64,000 nt of DNA from Poecilobothrus nobilitatus (GCA_947095535.1 OX352772.1:143168660-143232659); one strand, 5' to 3'; shown: positions 46,779 to 59,250, numbered from the stretch's first letter. Made by a program: numbers and translations. Notes: generated by a model not told the origin, from the letters alone.

Positions 46779-49617
46779 AAAAAAAAATAAAACACAACGC
46801 AATTACGAGAACTTCAATGCATAGAGATTAAAAGTGTAATAGTTTTTGTTTGATATGTACCTTTTTCAATGTCAAGGTCAAGGCAATGTCAAGTAGGTAA
46901 AGAGGCAGTCTGTCATGGGAAAAAATCATGCCATATCGCACCGATATCGCACCACCTACATTTTGATTGATAGGTTTAATATAGGTTATTCTTGGTTAGT
47001 AGGTCAAAAACTTGTTTTGATTGTTTTGGTTTGGGTTGCAAGATAGCTATAAGTGTGGGTTGTTAATTTATAAGTTCCAAGTGGTTGTATCATAGGAAGT
47101 GGTTGGTGGTGGTTGTATAGTAGGTTGTATACAGGAAGGTACTGTGCACTGGTACTGTGGAAGTTGTCAGGCAAGTTTAATGATCTGAACAAGTTTAGGA
47201 TATTTAGGTTTTTTCAATAAATTTATTGGTACTTTGTAATAGGATATCATACAAATAGTAAGAAAATAATTTTTTTTTTAAGTCAAATCAATTTTTTATT
47301 TTTTCTTCGCATGCTTAATAAAATATATGTAGGTAAAAATAAATATAAAAGAATTGAAACAAAACTTGATTTTATTATTGCATAAAAATATTCATAGATA
47401 CTTTTGAATGTCAAGATGAAAAATAATAAAATAAAAACGTAAACAAGAAGTACAAAGTGTAGTTCATTTTTAGTTTTGTTTTATTAAAAGAAGATTAATT
47501 ATTAAAAGTTGTTATTATGGTTTTAAAGTTGCAAAAATAAAAATAAGAAAAATATGTTTTTTTTAGAATATGTGTTGTTTCTCATTGTACTATATTTTGT
47601 TATAAATTGTTGTAATACCTTGAACAATTAAGACTTATGTACATTAAGTATGTACTTGGTGTAAAATAAGTTGTAAAAACTAGTTTGACTCTTTCAAACA
47701 ATTTAAAAACTTATAAATGCAAATGCAAAAAAAGAAAAATTAAAATAAGAACTAAAAGAAAATAAAAAAATTATGAAATTATATGTGCGTCTGTTATATA
47801 AGACTTCTTTTTTTTTCTATTCTATAAGAAGATTGAAAAATAACCGGAAATCTTTCATATACTTTATAGTTTGTATTGCACTTCGTTTTATGTTGTTTTA
47901 TGTAGCAGAATGAGAAATTAAAGGTTCTAAAAAAGTTGTTAAGGCCCTTCCATTCAGCATGGCTATAACGCCAAACTAATTTTTTGGAAGGGGACCTCTG
48001 GTTGGAGATCGAGCTTAGTCGGAAACTTATGATAATCAAACAATCGTCGGAATTACCCAGGGGGCAACAAACTGAAACAACATATTTTTCAGGGTGTGTG
48101 GTGAGAAACAGATCTATTGGTGGTGACCTTCAAGATCGGTACGATTCGGCATCCTAGTGGGATATTTAACAAGTTGAGAATGGTGGAACAGTGTGGAGAA
48201 TAGTTCAACTTGTTTCCCAAATTGAGTTTTGACTCGGCGGGAAGTTGCTAGAAAAATGAAGCCGGTCTCTGTTAAAAATGCTGAAATCTCCCAAACATTT
48301 CAGTTTCTGGAGATGTGTCTAAAATTTCATTGATCGATAGATTTTCAATTTCTATAGCAGTTTCTTGTTCATCTGAGTTGGGCGATCTGTATTGGAAACA
48401 GAAATGTATGACATGTTTCTCAAACAAGATGTTGACCCAAATATAGTGGAAAGTTGGGCTAGAACATTTATATTTTGAAAGTGTGTTGAAAGTGATGCCA
48501 TTTTTATATAGACAGCGATAGCTCTTTTGAATACGAAGTGTGAAATAAGTGTGTAGCCGGTAACATTAAAGTTATCATTGTGGCTACTAACTTGTGTTTA
48601 TAGGGCTAAGATTGCTAGTTTAAATAAACCTAGATGGCAATCGACAGCATGAAAATTCGTTTGCAACCCGCGTATGTTACAGAAATTAACATTAAAATTC
48701 GTAATTTTGTTGGAAAACAATTTAATATAAAACAAAAAATCAAAGTAACAATAAAATTAAAATACAGTTTAAAATAACAATCAAAATTAAAATGAAATCA
48801 GAGTTGAAAATGTAGTTAAAATCAAAATTAGACTTGAAATCAATTTTCAAGTTAACCAAGATCTAAATCTGAATTAAAATAAATTAATGTATAAATTAAG
48901 ATTAAGCTAAAAATTAAAATTTACAAAAAAGTTAAAATCTATTCAAAACTAAAATCAAAATCAAAAGCAAAAGTGCAAGATTTAAATAACCCGAGCTTGA
49001 CAACACTTAAAAATAAATTATTATTAATATTAATATTAATACTTCAATATCAACATTAATTTTTTAATATTTTAACATTTTTAAAATAATTTTTTTAATT
49101 TATATTTAGTTTATATTTTAACCGGAACTTTATAAAAACTTGTCTCAGGCTTTGTTTTAGACCATAAAACGACAATACAAAATTGGACATAAATCGGAAA
49201 CAAAAATTTTTTGAAGGCCCGCCAGGTCTAATCCGGGTAATTTATTGCAACCAAATTTCTTCGGTGCCCGCCTAAAGCTAAGAAGAACATTTGTACAAAT
49301 TTTCAACTCAATCGGTCAAAACGTTTAGGCAGGACAACTAAAAAACCAAAAAGCTTTAAAAGGCTCTCGGGCCGCAATGGATTAATTAACCGATATAGCC
49401 TATAACTCCTTCCGGGCTCGTAGAAATGTTCCTGCAAAACTTGATTACAATCGGACTGGTTGTTTTTACGTCAAGCCAGCCCAAACAAACAGAATTTCCT
49501 TATTTATTAGATTTGTAGTTACACTTATCAAATGATATCATTCATTAATAAACATTTGTTTTTGTAATACGCATCACATTAAATTTTTATATGTTAGAAT
49601 TTATATTATATTTGTTA

Positions 49618-50146
49618 TTGTTATACTACAAATTTGTCACTTTTTTTCTTTCGTTCAATTTTTCACATTAATATTACACATGAATTATGTATCAAAATTA
49701 CATAAATGCATTTCTTATATAACTTAAACATATGTTATAACAGATTTCTTATATATTTTAAGCATATGTATATTAAAGATATATTAAGGTTAATGACCTA
49801 CATTTCTTTAATGTGATGTCTATATAAGTAATTTATAACGGATCAATCGTCTTTTTTTTTTATAATTTTAAAACCGTTGAATAAAGACTGGATTTCATTA
49901 GATCGTTTCATATATCGGTTTTCATATATCCATGAAAATGTTGACCATAAGCAGAAAATACAAAAATGATATGTGTTTGAAAGAGATAAAACTAAAAAAA
50001 TATCTATGAAACATTTGAAAATATCCAAGAAGGTAACTATAAATATCCACGAAAATATGTTCTCCACGAAAATATCAACGATATGTATGAATATATTTTG
50101 CTAGAAATATCGTGGATATTTTTAATACATATGCAAAAATTGTATA
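49618..50146. other. Unit-3-specific block
   Basis: About 0.5 kb absent from units 1 and 2. AT-rich, with a 12-bp perfect inverted repeat (AAATATCCACGA at 50041, TCGTGGATATTT at 50110) and repeated ATATCCACGAAAAT motifs between. No gene: the minus-strand 74-codon frame is low complexity. Confidence 0.6.
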
Positions 50147-50499
50147 CAGTTTTTACACTCCAAATTCAACCTTTTCTCAATCAAATTCAACCTTTTCATA
50201 ATCAAATTCAACCTTTGTAACTCAAATTCAACCTTTTCATAATCAATTTTAAATTAAAATTAATTTTAATTTTAATTTTAAATTTGTTACAATAGTTATG
50301 CGTTTTCTTTTTATTTATTAAAATTAATATTTGATAAAAAATTAAATATTTAATTTTTTTTTTAATAAAATGTTGAATTTGATTTGCAAAATGTTTAATT
50401 TGATTATGAAAAGGTTGAATTTGAGTTACAAAGGTTGAATTTGATTATGAAAAGGTTGAATTTGATTGAGAAAAGGTTGAATTTGGAGTGTAAAAACTG
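50147..50499. mobile_element. Tc1/mariner-like foldback MITE flanked by TA
   Basis: Ends are CAGTTTTTACACTCC (50147) and GGAGTGTAAAAACTG (to 50499), each flanked outside by TA (50145-50146 and 50500-50501), the target duplication of Tc1/mariner elements. Both arms contain several AACCTTTTCATAATCAAATTC-type repeats in inverted orientation, giving a foldback structure with a spacer of roughly 130 bases. Units 1 and 2 keep only one arm (35790-35920 and 42705-42835). No transposase inside. Confidence 0.8.
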
Positions 50500-50719
50500 T
50501 ATCTTACAAAAAAATTTCACACTGTCATGGTATTTCTCCAACGGGTTGGGAAAAAAATACCCGCAGCAAAAAATGCTTGTGGTATGAGTCCACTAAAATT
50601 CCAACTAAAATGCAGAGGAACTAACCCAGAATGGACGGCTATTTGGTCTTCGTCGGTTCCCGAAGGACCGGCAGTTAAATACCTGGTAGTAGGTATAAAA
50701 TATAAATATATAATAAAAA

Positions 50720-51922
50720 TATGAATAATAATAATAAAAATATAAATCTGGTAGGGATATCTACCAAAAATTCGGCAGAGCCCACGGCTGTCGACGTGGG
50801 CTTGGCTAATTCTAAAAGAGATTTGATAAGTCATGTTAAAAATCTTGTTAAAAATCAAAATGGCGGTTTAACGTAAATGTCCCATTTAAAAAGGGCGGAT
50901 TGGTCATCACCAGCCGTTCATAATCAATGCAGCGGCTTAGTGGGAATCCAGGCTAATCCAGCAAACTATTAATATTACTGGTCAAAAAAATTAAGAAAAT
51001 CATGAAAAGAATAAGTGTAATGACAATTACAGAAATATCTATGAAGGTAATTTAAATGCAAGTGATTTGCAAGATAATAAAAAGTTTCTCTTCAGAATTA
51101 GCGAACTTGAAAAATTATGTAGAGATTAAGAAAGTGAGATATGCATTCTTCGAAAAGAAAATTAAAAATTAGTAAAACTATAAGGAGTACAGTAGAATAT
51201 TTTATAGATGAAGAAGAATTGGATCGGGAAACCGACTGGATTCTGAAAAGAAACTCCAAAAAAAAAAAGCAGATAGGTCTCCAGAAATAAGTCCAGAATC
51301 TGTGAATAAAGTAAAAGAGAATAATGGGTTACCAACTACCAAAAAAGCTTTTACTAGAAAAATAAAATCTCTTCAGGTTAAATTAAGTACAATGAAATAA
51401 ATATTAACTATAAAGTCAACATGATGAACTACCATCAATTGAAAATTAATGTTGATAAAGAAAGGGAATACAGGGAAATGACAAAGCTAATAAATGAAAC
51501 TAAATTAGAATGATACACGTATGAAAATAAGTTGACCAGACCAATCAAAGTTATGGCTAGGAATTTGCACACTTCATGCCAAACTGAAGGAATAAAAACT
51601 GAATTTGAAAGCAGGAGTTTCAAAATCCTTGAATTTTCAAATAAAATTAAAAGCTTTTTTTAGCTTAGTTAACTATAGTTTATAATAAAGAAACTATATT
51701 TCGATTACCTTTATTTATGTTAACATTTGAAAATACTGAAGACATAAATAAAATTTATAAAATAAAATTTATTCAGCTCTTAGAAAAAGCAATCAGATTC
51801 CTCAGTGTAAAAAGTGCCAAAGATATGGCCATACACAAAAATTCTAGATCAATGTGTAAAATGCGCTGGCGCAGATCATATATCGCGTTAAATAATTTGG
51901 TTTTTGTTGTTGTGAAATAAAA
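50720..51922 (+). pseudogene. Jockey-type LINE ORF1 remnant, unit 3
   Basis: As in units 1 and 2 but more damaged. A TGA replaces a Trp codon at about 51513 inside the PRE_C2HC core, and a short insertion with TTTTTTTAGCTTAG lies near 51653. A TATAAATATATAAT insertion lies just upstream (50698-50715). Confidence 0.75.
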
Positions 51923-52292
51923 TTTAAAATTTTCTTTCAATAAGAAAATTTGTCAACAAATTTTCTCATATTGTAATTTAATTCTGGTCAATCTATTATT
52001 TTGTCAATTTTCCCATTCTTTAATTCTTCGGACAAAAGAAATCGCGCTTAATATTTTTAATATTTTATAAATACTAACGTTCTTTCAATTAAAAATCAGT
52101 CTTATAAGTTTATCTTCCTCGGTTCCTTCTTTAATAAGGAATATATAACAATTAATATTATATATTTAAATAATAAACTAATATTAAGTAAAATATTTAA
52201 ATAATAAAAGAAATATAAAACACCAAATTTTATGTTTTGTTTTTAATGTTTTAATATTTTTTTTTTGATTTAACATCAAATAAAAATAAAAG

Positions 52293-52310
52293 TGGCGCAG
52301 TCGGTAGGAT
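52293..52310 (+). promoter_or_regulatory. Primer binding site (tRNA-Ser type), unit 3
   Basis: Identical to the site at 37661. This copy precedes the only provirus with downstream pol. Confidence 0.85.
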
Positions 52311-52547
52311 TACCGACATTATATTAACATTAACTTTACTTCAGTTATAAGTGATTGGTGTAGTGTCTTCTATTAAGGAGTTAATCGGTATTCTTTAATA
52401 ACAATTTGTTAAAAATAAAAATAAAAACAAAGTAAATAAAAACTTTTGGTGCAAATAACAATAACTAAAATAAAAAAAAATAAAACAATATAAACAATAT
52501 TTTTTTAAAAAAGTGATAATTTTGAATCAATTTTGAAACATTCAATT

Positions 52548-53511
52548 ATGAAGACAGAAAAAAAAAACAAAACGGCAGCATTTAATGATATTGCAAAAGA
52601 AACTCGCTCAATACCGGTGTTTTCTCGGAGCGACACTTATTCACTTTCTTCGAATATATCGGAAATCGACACATTATTGAGCCTGGTTCAAAAAGAACCA
52701 GGAAGAGGCTATATTAATAGAATATTACACTCTAAAATCCAAGGGAATGGCGCTATGAGCATCCGGCGATTACAAAATCCAACGTGGGAACAAGTTAAAT
52801 TCCAGCTCATTAAATCTTTTGGCGTAGCAGAAAGGTATCTAAAGCTTAAAGAACAAGTGGATCAAATTCCAGATAAAAATGAAGGTCAAATTTATTCTAA
52901 ATAAGCTATAGTATTAGAAAAATTAAATATGAAATTTTTACTGGATCCTAGTCAACCTGGAGAATTCCAGCGCATAAATAATGAAAGGTCAATTTTAGAT
53001 AAATTTCCAAATAAAATTGACAGGGTTGATTCCATGTTTATTAGGGCCAGGAATTTAAATACATTAGAAAAAGCATATCAAGCCTTAATCGAGACGGGTT
53101 TTAATAACAATAAAATTTATAATGACTCATATAGACCTAAAGAGCATCATAATAATTTTAATAATAATGCTTTTTCAAACAATAGTAATAAAATTCACAA
53201 TTTTAATAATTACTATTCTAAAATTGCTTAAAGAATTCTACAATTTTAATAATAACAATAACAGGACTAATAACAATCCTGCTATTAATCGTTTGCATCA
53301 TACTAACAATAGAAACAATTTTAATAATTCTAACAGTTATAGAAGTAACCAAAGGTTCAATTCTGGAAACAATAGGAACTATTATAACAATCCTGATCCA
53401 AATGCAATGGATGTGGATTATTATAACTCCAACTCAATGGATTTAGAACATAATATGACAAAACGCGTTGAAAATTTTCCTTTAACGCCTCCAACAGTAG
53501 ACTACCTATAA
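52548..53511 (+). pseudogene. Errantivirus gag, unit 3
   Basis: Same as units 1 and 2 with a few private changes (Leu to Phe near 52801, Leu to Pro near 53008). It is the only gag followed by pol. Confidence 0.85.
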
Positions 53512-53513
53512 CA

Positions 53514-53963
53514 ACTCTGACTATAGAGGGAAAAAAAATAAATCGCCTAATAGACACAGGAGCAGCTACTTCTATTATAGACCATAACATTTTTCCCTCA
53601 AAGAGATATAATAAATTATTAAACCCTATAGAATTGCAAACTATTACTGGTAGTTAAATTATTCATAATGAAATTATAACAAAAATACCAGACGAATTCA
53701 ATGAGTGTACTTTAATGTCATGGAAAGTAACTAACCTTTCTAATAAAAAATTTAGTGCTATTATAGGCCTAAATTTACTTTCTCCAATTAGTGCAAAAAT
53801 TTACCTAGTTAATGGAAAAATTATGGTGAACAATAAAGCTACCAAATTTAATTACGCCTATCCCACAATAAATATATACCAACTAGAACCGTTAGATTTA
53901 AACAATCATTACTTATTTGAAGTATTACGAAACAACAACTTAAATAAAGAAGAAGAAAGATAA
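53514..53963 (+). pseudogene. Errantivirus protease (start of pol)
   Basis: Aspartic protease domain that would process Gag-Pol. The active-site motif DTGA is at 53553-53564 (context LIDTGAATSIIDH). An in-frame TAA at 53655-53657 interrupts; the same frame resumes and runs from 53715 to 53963 (FSAIIGLNLLSPISAKI). It begins right at the triplication breakpoint (53531/53532), which lies a few codons before the active site. Non-functional. Confidence 0.85.
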
Positions 53964-54133
53964 AACATATTTTAAACAAAAACAAACATTAATTTTTTAA
54001 AGATGGGGATAATTTAACTTGCGTAAATGATGTAAAAAATCAAATAATAACTACTTGTTCTCAACCAATTTACAGTAAAATATACAGACTCCCTAAAATT
54101 CATGACAAATAAGTAAATAAATAGATAAAAGAA

Positions 54134-55120
54134 ATGTTGAGACAAGATATTATTCGACCCTCTAATAGTCCATACAACAGCCCTATATGGGTGGTTCCCA
54201 AAAAAAAAATAATAGTAATTGACTACCGCAAACTAAATGAAATCACAGTTAATGATAAATTCTCTATTCGAAACATCGAATTCTTATTTGATAAACTTGG
54301 TCGCGCCCAATACTTTTCGACCTTAGGTCTTGCTAAAGGTTTTCACCAAATTTTGGTTGACGAAAAAGATAGGGCTAAAACCGCATTCTCAACACCACAG
54401 GGTCATTTTGGATTTAAACGAATGCCGTTTATAAATAAAATTTGTGTCGTCTATCTTGACGATATTTTGATATTCTCAACATCTCTTCAAGAGCATGTTG
54501 AAGCAATAACAGAAATACTAAGCAAATTAAGGGAACATAACTTAAAGATTCAAGTTGATAAATACAATTTTTTTTCAAAATTGATTGAATATTTAGAACA
54601 CATTTTAACTCAAGAGGGTATAAAGCAAAATAATAAAAAAATTGAAATTATTAGAAATTTAGAACTTCCAAAAACTCGTAAGCAAAGAAAAACCTTTCTT
54701 GGAATAACAGGGTACTACCGCAAGTTCATAAAAGGCTATGCCAAGGTAGCACAACCCCTTACAAAATACCTTAAAAAATATAGTAAGATAAATGTAAATG
54801 ACGTACTTTATAAAGACTCTTTTAACAAACTTAAGCACTTAATTACAAGTACACCTATTCTACGTTACCCGGACTTCAAAAAGAGATTTATTTTAGTAAC
54901 ATACGCATCAAACTATGCTATTAGTGCAGTGTTACAACAAGATGGATACCCTATTTGCAATGCGAGCAGAACGCTAAACGAACACGAAACTAATTATTCA
55001 ACAATCGAGAAGGAATTGCTTGCCATTATCTGGGAAACCAAATATTTCAGAATTTATTTGTACGGTACAACATTTACAATTAAAACTGACCATCGACTAT
55101 TAGTTTGGCTTGGCGAATAA
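54134..55120 (+). pseudogene. Errantivirus reverse transcriptase and RNase H
   Basis: Open for 328 codons but missing key parts. RT: IIRPSNSPYNSPIWVVPKKK (residues 6-25), IDYRKLN, then STLGLAKGFHQI. The first catalytic Asp is Gly (codon 54326-54328) where relatives have LDLAKG. After FGFKRMPF about 20 residues are deleted, then CVVYLDDILIF with an intact YLDD (54452-54463). RNase H begins near residue 250; its first Asp is Tyr (TYAS, codon 54902-54904). It continues with NYSTIEKELLAIIW and TDHRLLVWL. Despite the long open frame both enzymes should be dead. Family: Ty3/gypsy, errantivirus. Confidence 0.92.
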
Positions 55121-56530
55121 AAATAAATGAATATGACTATACCATCTAATACGTTAAGGGAAAAGACAACAAAGTCGCAGACTTCTTGAGTCAAATTGAC
55201 TCAAACAAATTTGAAATAAATACTTTAAATAAAAAACGTCTAATACATCCCATTAGCTCAGTCTGGAATGAACCACAGACTCTAAAACGTATAAAATTAT
55301 ACGGTCATATAAAGCCAAAGGAAGTTAAATCAAATAAAAAATTTAAAATAACACCCATCAACCCAGTCTGGAATGAACCCGGCAAGACCTTAGACCATAT
55401 GAGATTATACACAAATATAAAAACGAAAGAAATAGGAGTAAATGTTTCAAACAAAAATGATTCTGAGCTAGCAACTATTCATAGTGGTGCCGAAGATATG
55501 GGTGATCACATTCCTATCTCAGAAAATATTATTAACAAATACCATACTCAAATTCATTTAGTCAAAGAAAAATATAAATCAAATACAATCATTTCAGACA
55601 AATCTATATTTCTGAAAGTGATTTAATTAATAATAATATTTTAAATGATCTATTAAGAAGATATATAAGAAAAGGTACTACAATTTATTCTGAATTAGAA
55701 AACCCAAAGTATAGCATTTTACAACGAAAATTAATTGAACTATTTTCTAATGATCAAAATATAAATATGTCAACAACTGTGATATTTGTAACTTAGCAAA
55801 AAATGACAGAAAACCTGAACAAAACAATTTTGAAATCACTGAAACCCCTTCAGAACCCAATGAAATAATACATGGAGACTTATTTTTCTGTTACAAGGAA
55901 GTTTATTTAAGAATATTAGACAAATTCACCAAACATCTTGTGATTTAAAGATTAAACGATCAGAATTCGATTACAATAATACAAACTCTAAAAAATAGAT
56001 TTGCAATATTCGGTAAATCCAAAAATTCGTATTCGATAATGAATTCAATACCATTAATATAAAAGACTTTTTAAGGGTAGAAAATATAGAATCACACTTT
56101 ACTTCTCCTCGATCTCATACTGGCAGCCCGCCTATAGAAAGAATTCATGGAACCCTAAATGAGCACTTGCGTATTCTAGAAGCTCAAAAATCTAAATTCA
56201 CCCCACCCCAAATGCCGCGGAAACCTACAATAATAGCATTCATTCAGTTACCTTAGAAAAACCTATGGATTTCCTAAAAAACAAAGTTACTAATTTAGAT
56301 ATTATCAAAGAAAGATTGAATAAAGTAAAAATTAGTACAATCGCAAAATTAAATGAAAAGGGAAAACCATTCTCACCAGAAAATAAAGCCGAAATACTTA
56401 TAGAAAACCCCGAGGCAGTTCACTATAAACACCTACATAAATACATTAAAATAAAAACTAAACTTGATAATAATAGGCTAAAAGTTTTTAGAAATAAAAA
56501 CATTCACCCAACAAGAATAGAACGAAACTT
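55121..56530 (+). pseudogene. Errantivirus integrase remnant
   Basis: After the RNase H tether (KGDNKVADFLS-like, about 55160-55190) a 146-codon frame (55186-55626) covers the linker and HSGAEDMGDHIPISENII. Across later frames the integrase core can be traced. There is a Zn-type CDIC (about 55779), the first Asp in IIHGDLFF (near 55877), the second Asp near 56035, and the Glu in PIERIHGTLNEHL (near 56137). The C-terminal part is in the frame starting 56265 (KPMDFLKNKVTN to IERNFKF). At least three frame changes and several stops break it. The enzyme would have inserted viral DNA into the genome. Confidence 0.8.
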
Positions 56531-57236
56531 TAAATTCTTTACAGGAAATCAAGACAACAATAAAAACAAAAAGAAAGCCAATCCAGGTCAGACTTCTTAT
56601 ATAACTAATATAACTTATATAACTAACTATATTTCTATTAACACTATATTAACAAAAACGCAATTAATATTCTATTCCAAAATCCTTGACATAATAGATA
56701 CGAACGAATTTGAGTCAACTTTAGACGAAATTCAAAATAACTTAAACATAATTTTCTCATTAGAAACCGATTCTCTACTAATCAAACAACTTCAAGTTCA
56801 AATTCAAAAGACAGAACATAGTTTAAAAACAATAACTCTCTTTCGACGAAAAAGAGGCTTGATAAATTTTGGAGGCAAAATTGCTAACTGGCTTTTTGGA
56901 ACAACAACACATCGAACAACACCTAAACAACACCGTTATTAATGATCATCTTTCTATAACTAATTTAAATAACCAAATTAAAATTAATACAGATCTTCAA
57001 AATAATATTAACACTTTATTTATTATATTTTTTTAACAAAAATCGCATAATGCGAAATCAAGTATTGACTTTACAAACTTTAAATCACACAACAGATATT
57101 ACTAACAAAACTATAAAAAATTTGTATTTCTTATCATTACTAACCGACATTAACCTATTAAATTCTGAAATAGATAAAATTAAACAAAATATTATGTTTG
57201 CAAAACAAGTCATTCAATTTTAACGGATAATGAAAT
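56531..57236 (+). pseudogene. Errantivirus env remnant, truncated
   Basis: Envelope-like protein in frame with the integrase end (open to 56942). A furin-type cleavage motif RRKR (56844-56855) is followed by GLINFGGKIANWLFG, the usual start of the fusion subunit in insect errantiviruses. A frameshift near 56905 moves the heptad-rich continuation (NNQIKINTDLQNNIN) to another frame, and further stops follow. The gene stops at about 57236 where a minus-strand LINE is inserted. The transmembrane segment and the 3' LTR are not in the window. A broken relic with no coding capacity. Confidence 0.8.
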
Positions 57237-57239
57237 CGA

Positions 57240-59250
57240 TGAATTTAGTTTTTATTTATTTATTTATTTACTATTTGTACCGAACTGGCATAAATGACAG
57301 CCGATATTTTTGGGGCTCTTTGCCTATTACACATGTGGGTCAACTATATTACATTTGATTCTTTTTATTTTGATTTTTTGATTTTTACATTGTTGTTAAA
57401 TGTTGTCCCATATTCTAAAGTTTTGCAGAAGCACTCTTGTTTTCTCTATACAGTGACCTTCATTGCTGGCTAACGCTTCCAACGGGAATATGTTGTGCTT
57501 CCAGAATCTAGTGGTTTCTGGGCATTCTAAGTATATGTGTTCCACTGTTAGTCTTTCATTACAGAAGAAACAACGTGGCTGAATACTGTTGTCGAACAGG
57601 TGTTTGTGGGTTGCTAGTGTGCATCCTACCCTTACTCTGCTAAGTTTTACTCGCAGCTTTCTGTTGTTATTGAGAAGATTTGTACTGTCTTCTGTTTTTT
57701 ATTTTGTTGTTGATTTCTTTGTGGTCATATTTTAATGATTTTACTGTAATTGTAAAAATAGGACTTATAATGGCCAATTTGGCTTCTTTATCAACAAATG
57801 TATTCCCTGGGATCCCTATGTGTCCCGGTATACAGGTGAGTGTGATGTTACCCTCTCCTTGGATTATTGCGTTCGTTATATCCAGTATAGTTTGAGTTTT
57901 GTTGCATGTGTTTTAAACAGCTTTGACTACACTCAGACAGTCTGTCAAGATGTTGTATTTATTTTCACTCTGTTTGGTGATGTTTATTGCTTCCCATATA
58001 GCCGTCTCTTCACCGACAAAAGCTTGACATTGGTTCGGTAGTATTGCTATTTTACGGATGGTGTTTGCGATCGTAATCGCTACGCCCACTCCGTACTCTG
58101 ATTTAGAAGTGTCGGTGTATAATTCAGTTTTCTTTTCTTCTAGTTGTATTTGTTCATTGAAGAGTTGGATGTATGTCTCATTACTTGTGCTACTTTTGTT
58201 GTAGATTGAAAGGCTATCATCGGCGTACTTTCTCCAATTTTCCCATGTGTGTTGGTTTATTGTTTCTATTGTTGGCGCAGTTATTTCTAATTTTAGCTTT
58301 AGCCATTTTGAAATAGCTCTATCTAGTGCCGAATTATTTGTAAGATTTGTACAGTTTTCTAATTGTGCTTTTACTAGTCGGTGTAGTGGGTGATTGTATG
58401 TTATGTAGCTTTTAGTAATATTATTCATGGCGTTTGCGTAGCGGAGTTCTAGTACCGTCGGGCATCATGACTCTGTGATTAAGGCCGGCACTGTGGTTGG
58501 CATAAGTGCACCTAAAGCTGTTCTTTTTGCGGCAGATGATTTTGAGCAAGTTGTTTGTTTTCTGGATTGATTTCCTAAGCTCCTTCACATGTTTATTGTA
58601 TTTCAGGTTTTTGCTGATGGTGATTCCTAACAGCTTCAAATGAGACTTTTTCTCAATTATGATGTTATTTTGTACAATGGTGGACTTAATGCAGTTTCTT
58701 TTTTTGCGACAAACGTGCACTGCTTCGGTTTTACTTGGTGAAACTATCGCACCATGTTCGCACTTTTGCCCATGTTTCTAGTTTTAATAGAGCATTATTT
58801 ATGATACGTTTGTCTTAGTCCGGTTTTCGCTTTTGCCATCAAGATTATGTTATCGGCATAAAAAAATTTTGTTAATCTTGGTATTACATTTAGTTCTTTA
58901 GCTAGAGAAGCGATGTATATATTGAAAAGATATACAGAAAAGAGTGAACGCTGTGGAATGCCATTCTTAAGTTCAAGATGCTTGCTGTAATATCCTTTTT
59001 TTAGAATGCTTTAGAGGAAGTCTTGGATGTAGTTGATTATTTTCTTTCCTGTGCCCCAAATATTTAGTTGTCTTAGAACGCTTTCTTTTGTGACCCTGTC
59101 AAAGGCTCTTTCGAGATCACACGAAACTATATCTACGTGATCACTTACCGCCATTGCTTCACCTAAATAGTTATCGACTTCTTGTAGCAGTGTTGTTGTA
59201 CTATAATGTTCTCTAAAGCCTTTTCGTTATCTACCTTCTTATTTAACCAC
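57240..59250 (-). pseudogene. I-like LINE, RT and RNase H remnant, minus strand
   Basis: Read from 59250 down. RT starts in mid-domain: REHYSTTTLLQEVDNYLGEA, DIVSCDLERAFDRV with the first Asp, then NGIPQRSLFSVYLFNIYI and FYADNIILMAKAKT, where YADD has become YADN. After frame changes a 171-codon frame (58428-57913) carries RNase H (ELYTDTSKSEYGVGVAI, then GEETAIWEAINITKQ). The rest (CIPGH-type motif near 57820) and a cysteine-rich tail are in other frames down to about 57400. The 3' end is the (AAAT)n run at 57248-57272. It inserted into errantivirus env. Its 5' end is cut where the family-B3 duplication begins. Confidence 0.8.

Larger units (their letters stand above)
45822..53531. repeat. 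6.9-kb tandem unit 3 (about 7.7 kb, with extra block)
   Basis: Third unit. It carries about 0.75 kb of extra sequence from 49618 to about 50400 relative to units 1 and 2, plus small insertions near 50698 and 51653. Unlike the others it does not jump back at the gag end: after GAGGGA at 53531 it runs into protease and the rest of pol. It is therefore the unit attached to the original downstream element. Confidence 0.95.

Noticed and set aside
57680..58041. Plus-strand frames of 71 and 73 codons
   Set aside because: They are opposite the RNase H region of the minus-strand I-like LINE.
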